A stretch of 64,000 nucleotides of DNA from NCBI GenBank assembly GCA_038503035.1, contig JAVSML010024002.1, positions 66,587 through 130,586 of the forward strand. Reading direction: 5' to 3'. The DNA is from Crocodylus rhombifer. Its lineage: Eukaryota > Chordata > Crocodylia > Crocodylidae. The position numbers and the translations under genes were made by a program. A model generated the notes under the pieces. That model was not told where the DNA came from. It was given only the letters and a program-made list of their open reading frames with translations, and made no database searches. Below, piece after piece: positions 46,471-58,655 of the stretch. Positions within the stretch are counted from its first letter, which is position 1. Each line of letters begins with the position of its first letter.

Positions 46471-46908
46471 CTAACAGGACCTGCCCCTACTGAACCCATG
46501 TTGGTTACCCTTAAGCATACTCTCCCCTGCTGGTCCTTCGCAGATGTGGTCTTGGATAATTTTCTCAAAGAGCTTCCCCAGGACAAGGGTAAAACTAATG
46601 GGCCTATAGTTTCCTGGGTCCTCTTTCCTCACCTTTTTGAAAATGGGGACCACATTGGCCCTTTTCCAGTCCTCTGGCACCTGGCCAGAGAACCATGAGT
46701 ACTCATAAAGCTGTGCCAGGGGTGCCGCAATGACCTCTTCCAATTCCCTCAGCACCCTGGGGTGAAGATCATCTGGACCTGGTGACTTGAACATGTCCAG
46801 CCCCACCAGAAGTTCCCTAACTAGGTCCTGTCTGACCCTAGGCCTGGAGGTGCCTCTCGTGAGTCTGTCCAGAATCCCAGAGGGGGACATGTCTCGGTCC
46901 CTGCTCAT
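46471..46908 (-). pseudogene. CR1 RT N-terminal part
   Basis: A 145-codon frame containing [55 protein letters not shown] and NQHGFSRGRSC. It stops directly after GRSC; the following YDWATKSLDAG and VVFLDFRKAFN segment is present out of frame or after the stop. Confidence 0.8.
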
Positions 46909-47100
46909 AAAAATGGAGGCAAAGAATTTGTTAGAAATTTTTGTGCTTTCTTTTTACTCCCTGTATTTAAAAAAGGACTTCTTGTTATTTTTGATCCTGG
47001 TCACTAGTCCTAGTTCTCTGTCCTCCTTAGCCTTCCTAACAGCTTTATATTTTTATAAACAGCCTTCCTAACTTGGCTTTATATTTTTTTTCTTTGCAGG

Positions 47101-50100
47101 CCTTGGTATAATGTAGTGTCAAATGATTTCATGTTTTTTGATACACACTAATTATGAGTCAGATTATGGGCTATAAATGAGTATAGCTTTACAGACTTTA
47201 AGTGTAACTGTACTGATATGCCAGCTAAGGATTTGGTCTGTTGTGTATGAGACCATTACTATACAGGAACAACTGGAAGTTCAAGAATCTTTTTGGGAAG
47301 AGTTGTTGTGAAAAGAACCTTTTCCCTTGTGTCTTGTCCCTTCTGGGTTTTGACTTTTCAAGGTTCTCTATCAAGTTAGTGAACATCCTTGCTTTAGATC
47401 ACTACCTTGATTTCAGCCAGGCTGATATTATCTCTGATAGTTACTATAACCATCATTGTGCTCCAAACCATGCTAGTGTTTTTACTAAGGGTCACTTGAA
47501 AGGCAAGTTTAATATTCAGAGAGGCATAGTTGAGTTAGTTTTAAACTAGCCAACTTGGCTGGCAGTAATGGCATGGCCTCAGCAGTAGAGATTAGCACAG
47601 ATTATTTACCTGGGGTTTTGTAAACTGTACAGGCTTGCATGTTAAAGTGATTATGCCATAATACCAGATTCTGAGCTGGAATGTATGCCACTTGAACAAC
47701 TGACTTCAAAGATAAAAAGAACCCACCTCCTGAGGGGAAACAAACCGTCAAATTTCCCACTGACTTGTGGTGACTTCGCCTTACTCCTCTAGCCTTGGTA
47801 TCTTCCACTTTTCCGTCCTTCATACATGAATGTCTAGTTGCTGTAGTATCCCTTGTTAGGGGGAGAAGAGAGAAACGTGTGTGTGTAAGAACTGTTAAAA
47901 TTATGGAAGCGTGCGTGCATGTGACCAACAGAGAGAAATGGTAGGCAGATTAGGGGAAGGACAAGGGTGAAATGGGATTTTATTTATTTATTTATCTTTC
48001 CCCTTTCTCTACTTTCTTGCTTTCAATAGGGAATGTGAAAGAAAGTAAATGTAAAGTGTCTACACCTTTCTACCTTTCCTGCACCCCCAGAAATTTTGAA
48101 GACTCTGACTCAATCCTTGTGTGGGAGCAATTCATAGAAAATACTGAATAAGAGCAATATTCATTGCTTTTAATTTTTCATAATATATGCATGTGCTTTA
48201 TCAGACAGCTCTACTGCATTTCATTTAAATCATTATCAAATTAAGCATCCGTTAAGTTTCATCAGTTGTTCCTTGTTAAACTGGGCCCATATGAGAAGGG
48301 ACTTGAAGGGAGAGAGTTCATAGTGAGCAGAAGAGTTGTTGGCATATGGGAGAGGCTTGTTAGCTATTTTTGTTTATCTATGAATGAAAAAGCAGATTTG
48401 TTTCTGTACCTGCATGCCTACTGCTGTCTTTAATAAGCAAAAATCTGAATAGTTGCATAAATAATTCATTATCAGACTAGTACATACTGTGAATAGTTCA
48501 CTGGGAAAGCTTCAATATATATATAACTTTCAGTGAGCCTCCTTTTTGGTCTTGTTAAAAAATTGTAAAATTGTGATCTAGATGTATATCTGCTAGTCAA
48601 GAAGTGCCAAGCATAAGGCAAAACCCTAGGTCAATTTTCTAAGTAATAAAAATATGTATTTCTAGGTAAGTCTTGAAATAAGATTTAAAACAAACAAAGA
48701 GAAAAAAAAATGAGGGCAGAAAAAATCTCTTTTTAAGGTTCTGGGGTCTGTTTGTCTGTCCTAGGCTCGTTACATGTTATTCAGGCTGGAAGCTGCCTTT
48801 GCTTTCCAGAATGCAACTGTCCCACCATTTATATAAGGTGGCAGGCAAATGTGTTAGGAGAGGCACTATGAATAAAGGATTTTGCCCATTGAAAATCTTG
48901 ACTTTTTGTACTTAGATTGTGTACAGGCTCCTCCTTGAGGAGCTGGGAATTATTACATGGCAGAATTCAGATGCGTTCCTCAAGTAATTATGAATTTTAA
49001 CTAGTAATGATAAAACAAATGTCTGTGTTCAGCAGGATTCTCCTGTTGCCAAGGAAAAATCTGAATTCTGTTCTCCTAGCCTGCCGTGCTAAACAACTTC
49101 ATCACTCTCATAAACTCTCCTTACTCTAGAAAAGGCACTCAGCTCACATGCCAGAAAGGCAGACACCCATTTTCTGTTAAGAACTGGAAGAATTCAACAT
49201 TTTGAACGAGGGGCTGAAAATCTTGCAGGGTGATTAAAACGCTGTGATTTTTCAAGTGCATCTAATTGAAAATGTTATAGAAGAGGCAGTGGAATAACCT
49301 TTTCTCCTGTAGCTCGCTGAGGATACTCTTGTGTGAGGAAACTGAAAATATGCAACTGCCTCTTAGCTTGAAATTACATGTTACACTTAAGATTATACTG
49401 AAATTATGATATTAAAAGGGGTGTTGAAGCTAGAACATGTTGTGAGCAGTTGCACACTAAAAGTCATACCATTTCTTGCCTGAACACCTGTAACTTGCCC
49501 CTCAAGGGCTGGCAAGCAGGGGCACGGCTAGAAGTCTGGGCACCTGGGCTCTGTCCTTGCTGTGGTGGAGGAAGGGGTGGGTTGGGAGCAGTGCGTCTGA
49601 GGATGCTGGAGGACTGCAAATTACTTGTTTTATCTCTGGAGCAGACTAAAGTTACCCTAACATGAGAGAGGTAGCACAGCCCAGAGTTAACCATTGCCTT
49701 AAGTGGCATAATTCTGAGATGTTCAGAGGGCACTTAGCAAGAGTTAACAAGCTTTAATGTGTGGATGCTCATGTTTTAAGTGCGGTTAGTTTGCCTTTAA
49801 ATGTAACGTATAACTTCACCTTACTTCTCTAGCCTTGGCATCTTCCTCTGCAGGGCATAAGCTGCGTACTTGTGTCCCACTAAGGAACAAACAGGATGGG
49901 GTTTGACGGGAAGATGACTAGGGCACAATAAGCTATTCGGCATTGCCAACTATTTGTGGTGTATAGCTTGCTCTTTAGCAGCTTTTGGTGATAAAATTGG
50001 AGCTGTAACTACCTCTTGAGAAGCCCCTGTTTCTGCTAAACTCAACCAAATGGAAATGGAGATGTAGCAGAGAATGTAGTTCTCCATCTCAAATTACTCA

Positions 50101-52409
50101 TTATTTTAGTGAAATTATTTTAGTGCATTATTTCCTAATGCAGAAACTGAAGGGAACAGAGTACCTTCAAGTACTTTAAGAAAACTTCAAATACATAAAT
50201 AATGACCAACCCCATGTATTTTGTATTTCCATGAACTGAAACCCCCCCACAAAGTGTTTTGCAGCAAGCTTGGAGTGTCCTACCAGCTCCTTAAAATTAT
50301 CAAAACAAAGCAAGTGTAACTTGTTTCCCTAAAGGCCCCAGTGCTACGAAATACCCTCCCATTCCTAATACAACCCAGATTTTATGACCTAATGCAGCAT
50401 TCATTTAAAAAAGAATAGCCTTTGAAGAGAGGGCATGAATAATAAGCCGATGTATGGGGGTGCTGGTATCTGACTATACTTAGCTGCATGATAGAAAGGA
50501 TATTTCAGAGCCCAGAAGACCTTTATGAAAGCCTGAGAGCCTCCACCACCACCTTTATCATATCAAGGAGAATTTACTGTTAGTGTCTCTGCTGTCTCCA
50601 TGGTACATAACTGGTTACACCAGAAAAATAAGTGTGTGAGATGCTGACAAAGAGTGGGCTGGGAGCCAGTAAATGGACCTAGGAACATGGCTGAATTGAG
50701 TCAGAAGTGTTGCTAGTTTTAAAGTATCAAAACAAAACCTAGGACATTTCTATCGACTTCTTGCAGGTATTTTTGAATCATTGTCTGGAATGTAACAGCA
50801 AATATACTTGCCATGAAACTCTACAGGCCCATTCAAAACTCTTATGAAATTTGTGATCATTCACCATTAAATTTAAATAGTAACTTATTAAATGGCAGCA
50901 CAATCATTCTAGATTCTTCCTTATTAAATTGTGTGGGAGTTTTGAAAGGGGATGTCCTTCAAGTTTTGTTACCCAAGCGCATGTCAGATAATTCAAGAGA
51001 GCCAAAACGTATCACTCAAAATGCGTATGGCAGGGGAAAGTTGGACTTTACGGCAAAAGACATATTGTGATGACTTTACTTAGGTTCTGCTGCCATCTTG
51101 TTGCTGTGTGTTTGGCTTAAATAGTCTGAAAGGGTTGCCTGGCAGAAATAGTCACTGAAAAACAAAATTTAAAATGATTAGAGACTGGGTGGAAAGCTCT
51201 CCATTATAAGAGTGTTTGTGTCAGAAATTTGACTTAAGTTATTCAGCCATTTAGCATAAACAATATTATATGACCAATATCAAGGCAATAGTTCGGATTT
51301 TACCACTTAGAAACAGGTGATAAAACTCATGTTCTACTCTGATGGAAGAGGAAAAAGGTGAATATGTTTACAGATCAGAAAATGAGACAAAATTAATCAA
51401 TTCTGAATAAAAAAAATCCATAACCTATCACATATGTGGTCAATATTTGCTCTATGCAAGCGTTTTTAGACTTAACAAAAGATTTTATCTTGGGTTTATT
51501 CGGGTGTTTTTATTGGCCAGTAGTGTGTATTTAGTGAACTGGTCAAATGATTTAATCTTCTAAGCTTCTGAAGTGTACATCTGCTGCTTTAAAACAGAAA
51601 AGCTTTTATCTTGTCAAGGCTTCAGGTCACCTTGATGGGAAGAAACACTGATTAAAGCCTAGTAATGCCTATGAGAAACTTACTGTTGACTCTGAAGTGT
51701 GTTTTGTTTTTTTATCTAGTTTTTGGTACTATAGAGTCATGGCATAGCTTCTGGCAATGAAGGGGTTAGCTTCATTACCTCCAGCCATCTCTAGCTGTGG
51801 TTCAAGCCAGCAATGTGTGGGGGAGTTAAAAACTACTAAAATGTCAGCCTTTAGCAAGTTTCTTACTATAGTGTATTGGTTACAATGACATTTTAGAAAA
51901 CAAATCACAATTTTGTTTAAGTGGCACTGCTTTGTAATATACCCCCACATTCCTTTCATGCAAAAGAAAAGAAAAAGACAGAAGTGCTACCTCCTAGGGG
52001 AAAAAAAAAATCCAAATAATTAAGGAAAACAACACAGGAGAGAGAAACCAAGTTGCCATGACATCAACCAACCAATTAAGTTGCAGATACTGTAGAATTA
52101 TCTGAATAGGGATATCAACCACAAGTCTTTAAGATCTAGACGCACTTCATATTTACACCATGGTAAATAATGGAGCAGAGAGATAATGGAAACAACTGCC
52201 TGAATCCGTATGAGAACTGGGAGAAAGTTACACAGAGAAGTAAAATAAGAGCAAAAATATCCTGGGTTAAGTAACATGGATTCAAATGTAAGGTGCCTAC
52301 AGTCATGTTAGGGTAGCTATTTGCTGAATGCAGCCTGTTGCATGTTCTCTGTCTTCCTTCTTCCCCCATCTCTACAATGCTGATTGGTAAGGCATTGTAA
52401 CACTTGCTC
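47101..52409. other. No gene seen; possible conserved patch and weak MIR trace
   Basis: AT-rich. The patch at 48950-49290 is free of recognised repeats, has several TAATTA/TAAT-type words and is noted as a possible conserved non-coding element. 49510-49560 (GGCTAGAAGTCTGGGCACCTGGGCTC, split here as GGCTAGAAGTCTGGG and CACCTGGGCTC) faintly resembles a MIR head. The frame at 50813-51070 (85 codons) is not recognised. Confidence 0.35.
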
Positions 52410-52500
52410 CCTTTTATTTATTTACTCATTAGATTTATATGCTGCCCTCCCAAAGGAAGCACTTCGAAGCTTACAATAAGAGGAAAAAAACAACTTGCAA
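52410..52500 (+). repeat. Possible interspersed repeat
   Basis: TTATTTATTTACTCATTAGA, TTTATATGCTGCCCTCCCAA and CTTACAATAA resemble a phrase that I recall as widely dispersed in reptile genomes (ATTTATATGCCGCCCT...GGCTTACAA). Family not named. Confidence 0.35.
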
Positions 52501-53040
52501 GATATGAGGCAACAACTCCCCGTATGACACCCCATACTTTAAAAGTCCACCCTAACCTACCCACTCTCAACTTCCTGCTTATCACCCAGAAGAGTAAATC
52601 CTCCAGCCCTACCCTCTTTTTCTTCTAGGTATAGAAAAAAATCCTTCCACTGCCCTACCTCTTGTCCAGACAAGTCCCCTTTACTCTCCTGCATGTCTTA
52701 CTGTAGGATCCCTGCCACATTTTTCATTTAATGGAACAATGGAAACTGATCCCTGATCCGAGCAGATGAACCTCATGCCATGTCACTCATGTATGTCAGG
52801 ATGCATGATTTGGGGTTCCAGGATCATATCCCAAAGTTCCCATTACTGTTTGTCAGTGTACAGGGCTTCCAGGCTGCTTTTTGCACTGGTTTTTTGCACA
52901 ACTACAGCCTGGCTGAACCCAAGGAGTCCTGGGGCTGAGGGTGGGGAGGAGGGGATTGACAGGAGATCGTTAGTCTGCTCTAGGACTGTCCTGGGGTCAA
53001 GACTTCTGTGCTTTCTCAGGGCTGGGACCAAAAATCAGCA

Positions 53041-53175
53041 GACTGGTGAGTTGTGCTAAGGTTGGGACCAACAAAGCCTGTTCCAGACTCTGGTGTAATC
53101 CCAGGGCTGGGACTAACAACAGGCTGTTGGTCCCAGCCCTGGGTCTGCACCAGAGTTGGCTCCAGATTCTGGGAC
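53041..53175. repeat. Hairpin-forming palindromic repeat
   Basis: CCCAGGGCTGGGACTAACAA and its near-perfect inverse CTGTTGGTCCCAGCCCTGGG face each other across a few bases at 53100-53143. Outside them CCAGACTCTGGTGTAAT and CTGCACCAGAGTTGG extend the stem. GGGCTGGGACCAA words also repeat directly at 53018-53080. This looks like the centre of a fold-back or MITE element. Confidence 0.6.
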
Positions 53176-53544
53176 AGTCCTGGGGCTGGTCCTGACAAGC
53201 AACTGGCTTGTTGTTGGTTGCAACTCCAGGATGTCATCAGAGTCTTGACCTGGCTCTGATTATCCTGCCACACTGTCAATTTAAGATGCAATGGAAACCA
53301 ACCATAAGAATACACCATTTTTTGTGTGGCTGGCTTTCCATTTTGTTGTGCCATTACCATTACTTCCTTGAACTTGTGGCAGGTTTACTATTTATAGCAT
53401 AATTAACAGGTTAATTATGCATCTTAATTGCAGTGTTTGCCAGGGGCCTATGGTCTTCTTTGGATCACATTGTAATTCAGATTAGGTACAAAATTGACTG
53501 GCGTCATCTTAATGTGCATCCAGACCTTCATTTAATAACATTAA
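53176..53544. other. No gene seen
   Basis: Flank of the palindrome, turning AT-rich. TTAATTATGCATCTTAATT near 53412 is a small AT palindrome. No gene. Confidence 0.4.
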
Positions 53545-53631
53545 TAGATGCATAGATTGTTAGGGACTGGAAGGGACCTTGCAAGATCATTGGGTCCAGC
53601 CCCCTGCACCAGGCAGGAAAGACAACTGGGG

Positions 53632-53919
53632 TCAGATGACCCCAGTGAGGTGTCCGTTCAGTATCCTCTTGAAGGTTTCCAGGGTAGGTGATTGCACCAC
53701 GTCAGGAGCGAGTTTATACCACGGTCTGGACACCCTGACTGTGAAGAAGTTTTTCTTAGAGTTGAGCCTGAAGCCGTCATCCAGGAGCTTGTGGCCATTA
53801 CTCCTTGTTTTCCCCAAGGGTGCCCTGGTGAACAATTGTTCACTGAGCTTTTGAGGTAGTGGTAAGATGCTACTAAGTCCTCTCTCAGCTTTCTCTTTTT
53901 TAGGCTGAAGAGTTCTCAA
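53632..53919 (-). pseudogene. CR1 ORF2 C-terminal part
   Basis: A 95-codon frame with EQLFTRAPLGKTRSNGHKLL, FRLNSKKNFFTVRVSRPW and TLETFKRILNGHLTGVI, the usual end of CR1 ORF2. A further piece with MSHQSNTVASRANNTLACIN lies at 53989-54180 in another frame. Confidence 0.8.
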
Positions 53920-54588
53920 GTCCCTCAGCCCCCCTCATATCATCACCTTGCACGTCTCTGATTGTATGGCTGGCTCTTCTCTGGACTCTCAAGTTTTTCC
54001 ACGTCTTTGATGAAGTGCAGTTCCCAGAACTATATGCAGTACTCCAGGTAAGGTCTCACTAGTGCAGAATACAGTGGAAAAAATCACTTTCTTGGTTTTA
54101 TATGAGATACATTGGTTGATGCATGCTAAAGTATTGTTTGCCCTGCTGGCTACAGTATTGGACTGATGGCTCATGTTCATGCAATGGTTGATTATTACCT
54201 ATAGGTCCCTTTCAGTCGTGGTGCTAGTCAAATTGGTGCCATCTAGTCTGTATGTATGTTAGGGATCATTTGCCCTCAGATGGAGCATTTTACATTTCTC
54301 AGTGTTGAGCTTCATTTAGTTTCAATTTGCCCAACTCTCCAGCCTTTCCAGGTCTGCCTGAATCCGCAGCCTATCTTCAAGTGTGACCACACTCCCCCAT
54401 AGTTTGGTGTCATCCATGAACTTGACCTATGAACTCTTCACCACCACATCCAAATCATTGATAAAGATGTTGAAAAGCACTGGAACAAGCACAGACCACT
54501 GAGGGACACTGCTGGCCACTTCTCACCAGGATGACACAGATCCGTTCATGAGAACTCTCTGGGTCCTACCGCACAGCCAGTTTCCTAC

Positions 54589-54930
54589 TCACTTAACCAT
54601 TGTGCAGTTACACCCACAATCATCTAAATTTCCTGTGAGGCTATCATGGAATACTAGATCAAAGACCTTTTGGAAATCTAGGTATATGATGTTGACCTCC
54701 TCTCCCTTGTCCAGGTGGTGAAATACCTGGTTGTAGAAGGAGATGAGATTGGTAAAATGAGACCTGCCCATGATGAAGCTATGCTGGCTATCATTCAGAA
54801 TCCCACCCTTTGCAAATGTATCGCACAACTCCTTGATGAGTTTTTCTAGGATTTTCCCTGGGATAGAAGTTAGGCTGATTGGTCTATAGTTGCCCAGGTC
54901 CTCCCTCTTCCCCTTCTTGAAGATGGGCAC
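54589..54930 (-). pseudogene. CR1 RT N-terminal part
   Basis: A 113-codon frame with PIFKKGKREDLGNYRPISLT, SIPGKILEKLIKE, NDSQHSFIMGRSHFTNLI (Gly and Cys of the usual HGFxxGRSC lost) and YLDFQKVFDLV, which keeps the first catalytic Asp. It ends before the GVPQG block. Confidence 0.8.
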
Positions 54931-55050
54931 AACATTGTCCTTTTTTCAAGTCTCAGAGATCTCCCCTGAGTGTCATGAGTTTTGGAAAAACTTCAGCAGC
55001 CAGCTCCTTCAGTACTCTTGGGTGGAGTTAGTCTGGTTCTGCTGACTTTA

Positions 55051-56229
55051 AAACAATGTTCAATTAGAAGAGCTAGACATTTCTATGTTGAGGCAGAGTG
55101 GAATTTGTTAGGTGATTCTATGATGTGAGCAATCTGAATGTCTTTCTTATGGTTTGTCTGACTTTTCCTAAAAGGACAAAGGATTATCTATGCCGCAACA
55201 CATGACAGTGTGTATAAAGTACAGGGGATGATGGGTTTTCTTTAGCTAGCATGTTAATCATCAGTGACATTCAGTCCCTCCCTAAATATGATGACCATCT
55301 CAACCAAGTCTTGGGGGAAAGTCTGTCCTCCAACCTCAAATGATATAGCCCTAGCAGCAGACTGTAACTCTAATTCTCACCAAGTCACTAGGCTTTGCTT
55401 CAGACTTGGATGCAGGTTTGGCCCCCTCATCAGCACACCACAATATCATTGGACCAAATAACAGTAATTATAACATCTGGAATTCATTCATGTGCTCCTC
55501 TGCCAATATTTTGTACACCATCACCTGCTTATAATGCCTCCCTGCTTTCTACACTGGTCAGCCAAGACAATGGGCACAGATTCAACATCAATGGCAGAAC
55601 TATGCAAAAGTTGGTGGTAGAGCACCTTAACCTTCCATCACAATTCCAGAGTAGCTCTCTGAAAACTAAAAAAAATCTTTAAAAAACTTACTTCAATATG
55701 AAACTGCAGAACAAGAAATAATCCATAGACTGGATTTTATTTACTGTGGTCTCAACAGGGCCTAAAAAACCTTATTCTACTACCTGGGTTAGCTGTTAAT
55801 TCCAGTGTCCTTTCAGGATTTAACCGCCTTGTTCATTTCCATTGGTCAAATTGATCCACATGTTACCCCTCCTAGCAGTCTCCTCTCCCCCGTCCCTTTT
55901 CCTTTTCTGTCTGATGAGTTAGTTGTTGCTTACAAAAGCTTGCACTTCTGAATCAGTTAGTCTCCAAGGCACCATCCTGCCCTAGCTTCTTTCCTATCAA
56001 CAGTGGCATGCAAATGCTATCGACCCTACATCTTTTCATCTTGATTTTGGTATTCCATTCAGTGAAGATCTATGCTTGCATAGAACTTCACTGAACAAAC
56101 TACCAACATTACAAACTACAGGTTAATGGCTACAATGCAGTGGTCTGATGTTAAAGCTGTTGAGTTTTTTTAGCTCGGTATGTAGATGCTCGGTGAGATT
56201 CTAGAACAGCCTTCCAATAGGACTAGCAG
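55051..56229. other. No gene seen
   Basis: Open frames at 55264-55682 are not recognised. A short stretch at about 55920-55960 (GATGAGTTAGTTGTTGCTTA, CAAAAGCTTGCACTTCTGAA) resembles the GAAAGCTTGC region of a PLE tail, so an old PLE 3' end may lie here. Confidence 0.35.
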
Positions 56230-56230
56230 A

Positions 56231-56276
56231 GTGTGTGTGCGTGTGTGTGTGTGTGTGTGTGTGGGGGGGGGGGGGG
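56231..56276. repeat. (GT)n microsatellite with G14 run
   Basis: GT repeats with one C interruption run directly into fourteen G. Confidence 0.95.
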
Positions 56277-56475
56277 TTATATGGAATAATTGCCTGAAAC
56301 AACAGCTAACTAGGGTCCCTGCCAATCCAAAGTCCTGTACATCCTTGAGTTCCTAGTCAAAGGAAATCTAAGACTTTTGAGTGAATAGCAGTCTTGTAGT
56401 CTCTTTCAGTGTTGTCCCAATTTATATGGTTGCTGTGACCTTGCAAGATGGCAGCTTGGGAAGCAGTGCCATGAG

Positions 56476-57116
56476 ATGATTGAGTTCAGGATCCTGACAA
56501 AAGGAAGAAAGGAGAGCACCATAATATGGACCCTGGACTTCAGGAAAGCAGATTTGACTCTCAGGGAACAGATGGGCAGAATCTCCTGGGAGGCCAGTAG
56601 GAGAGGGAAAAGAGTCCAGGAGAGCTGGTTGTATTTTAAACAAACCTTAATTTGTGGGCACAAGAACAAATCTTCCTGTAGTGCAGGAAGAATATCAAGT
56701 ACAGCAGCTGACCAGCTTGACTTAGCAGACAGCACGTCAGTGAGCTTTAGTACAAGCAAGAATCTTACAAGAAGTAGAAGCTTGAACAGATGACTAGGGA
56801 GGAATATAAAAATATTGCTTGGGCATGCAGAGATGAAATCAGGAAGGCCAAAGTGCGAATGGAGTTGGAGATAGCAAGGGAGGTGAAGGGTAACAAGAAG
56901 GATGTCTACAAATATGTTAGCAACATAAGGAAGGTCAGGGAAAGTGTGGGTGCCTTACTGAATGTGGGAGGCAACCTAGTGACAGATAATGAGGAAGTAC
57001 TGAATCTGAAGTATTCAATGCCTTTTTTACCTCAGTCTTCACAGGCAAGGTCAGCTCCCAGATTACTGCACCAGGCAGCACAGTTTTGGGAGAAGGTGAG
57101 CAGCCCTCAGTGGTGA
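56476..57116 (+). pseudogene. CR1 ORF2 endonuclease end and linker
   Basis: Two frames. 56476-56793 has IEFRILTKGRKES and WTLDFRKADLTL, then a basic linker. 56790-57116 has EEYKNIAWACRDEIRKAKVR, ELEIAREVKGNKKD and VYKYVSNIRKVRESVGALLN, followed by an eroded region up to the RT start. Confidence 0.75.
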
Positions 57117-57153
57117 AAAGACAGGTTTCAAAAAGCTGGACATATACAAGTTC

Positions 57154-57618
57154 ATGGGGCCAAATACAATGCATCCGAGGGTACTGGGGGTATTGGCTGA
57201 TGTGATTCCAGAGCCTCTGGCCATTATCTTTGCAAATGTGCGGCTATCAGTGGAAGTCCTGGGCGATTGGAAAACAGAAAATATAATGCCTGTCTTTAAG
57301 AAAGGGAAGAAGGAGGATCCATGGAACTACAGACCAGTTAGCATCACCTCAGTCCCCAGAAAAATCATGGAGCATATCCTCAAGGAATCAATTTCTAAGC
57401 ACACTGAAGAGAAGGAGGTGATCAGGAACAGTCAGCATGGATTCACCAAGGGCAAGTCATGCTTGACCAACGTGATTGCCTACTATGATGGCATGACTGG
57501 CTCTGTGGATATGGGGAAAACAGTAGATGTGATGCACCTTGACTTTAGCAAGGCTTTTCTTTTGATACATCTCCCACAGCATTCTTGCAGGCAAGCTAAG
57601 AAAGTATGGGTTGGATGA
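57154..57618 (+). pseudogene. CR1 RT N-terminal part
   Basis: A 154-codon frame: MHPRVLGVLADVI, NIMPVFKKGKKEDPWNYRPV, QHGFTKGKSCLTNVIAYYDG and HLDFSKAF with the first catalytic Asp. After AFLLI it slips out of the RT frame. Confidence 0.8.
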
Positions 57619-57942
57619 ATGGACTCTAAAGTGGATAGCTGGATCACTGTGTTCAGTGGGTAGTGATTAATGACTCAATGTCTATTTGGCAGCTTGTATC
57701 AACTGGAGTGCCCTAGGGGTTAGTTCTGGGGCCTGCTGTATTCAATATCTTCATTAATTATCTGGGAGATGGTATTTATTGTACCCTCAGCAAGTGCATG
57801 GATGAAAAACAGCTGGAGGGGGGTAAGTAGTAGAGATGCTGGAGCATAGGGCTAGATGAATTGGAGGATTGAGCCAAAAGAAATCTCATGAGGTTTAACA
57901 AGAACAAGGGAAAAGTCCTGCACTCTAGAATGAAAGAATCCC

Positions 57943-58188
57943 ATGCACTGCTACAGGCTTGGGACCAACTGGCTAAGTAGCAGCTCTGCAGAAAAGGACC
58001 TGCAGGTTACAGTGGACAGTAAGCTGAATGTGAGTCAACAGTGTTCCCTTGTGAAGAAGGCTAACAGTATACTGGACTGCATTAGTAGGATCATTGGCAG
58101 CAAATTGAGGGAAGTGATTATTCTCCACTATGGCACTGGTGAGGTCACATATGGAGTCCTGTGTCTAGTTATGGGCCACCCACTATAG
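57943..58188 (+). pseudogene. CR1 ORF2 post-palm part
   Basis: An 81-codon frame with YRLGTNWLSSSSAEKDLQVT, VDSKLNVSQQC and LDCISRIIGSKLREVIILHY, matching LGVIIDxKMNMSLQC and the following helix of intact copies. Later pieces of the C-terminus lie in broken frames up to about 58565. Confidence 0.78.
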
Positions 58189-58655
58189 AAAGGATGTAGA
58201 CAAATTGGAAAAAGTCCAGTGGAGGGCAATGAAAATGGTTATGGGGATGGGGCACATGATTTCTGAGGAGAGGCTGAGGGAATTGGGCTTATTTATTTTG
58301 GAGAAGACAAGACTGAGGGGGGATAATATCACAGCCTTTATCTACATGAAGGATGGTTACAAAGAGGAAGGATAGAGGTAGATTATTTTAAGTTGTAGCA
58401 CATACAGAACAAGGAGCAATGCTCTTTAGTTGCAACAAGGGAAATTTAGGAAAAATTTCTCACTAGGAGGGTGGTAAAGCACTGGAATGGGTTACGTAGT
58501 GAGGTGGTGGAATTTCCATCCTTGGAGGTTTTTAAGGCCTGGCTTGATAAAACCCTAGCTGGAATGATCTAGTTGGGGATGGTTCTGCTTTGAGCAGGGG
58601 GTTGGACTAGATGACCTCCTCAGGTCCCTTCCAACACTAATTTTCTATGATTTTA

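Larger units (their letters stand above)
45277..47100 (-). mobile_element. 5'-truncated CR1 LINE, second subfamily
   Basis: The 3' end is at about 45277 (TCATAGTTTCATAGTTGG, GGAAGGGACCTGAGCAGATC on the plus strand). The element reads on the minus strand to about 47100, including linker, RT and C-terminus. Its protein ([46 protein letters not shown]) differs consistently from the 23.4-28.9 kb and 37.4-39.3 kb copies, which indicates another CR1 subfamily. The right boundary is uncertain. Confidence 0.85.
53545..55050 (-). mobile_element. 5'-truncated CR1 LINE
   Basis: The 3' end is at about 53545 (GATGCATAGATTGTTAGGG, GGAAGGGACCTTGCAAGATC on the plus strand). It reads on the minus strand to about 55050 (FKSAEP..LHPRVLKEL). 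It is about 1.5 kb long, beginning just before the RT domain. Several stops and frameshifts make it more decayed than the copies at 23-29 and 37-39 kb. Confidence 0.88.
56430..58655 (+). mobile_element. Old CR1 LINE, third subfamily, 5'-truncated
   Basis: Begins within the end of the endonuclease (a frame-slipped SDHEMIEFRIL equivalent near 56455-56490) and runs through linker, RT and C-terminus to the CR1 terminus TTTTCTATGATTTTATGAT at about 58640-58655. It is about 2.2 kb long. The RT active site is lost (CMDEKQL where FADDTKL is expected, about 57795-57815). Stops and frameshifts are numerous. The protein differs from the other CR1 copies here, so it is a separate and older subfamily. Confidence 0.87.
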
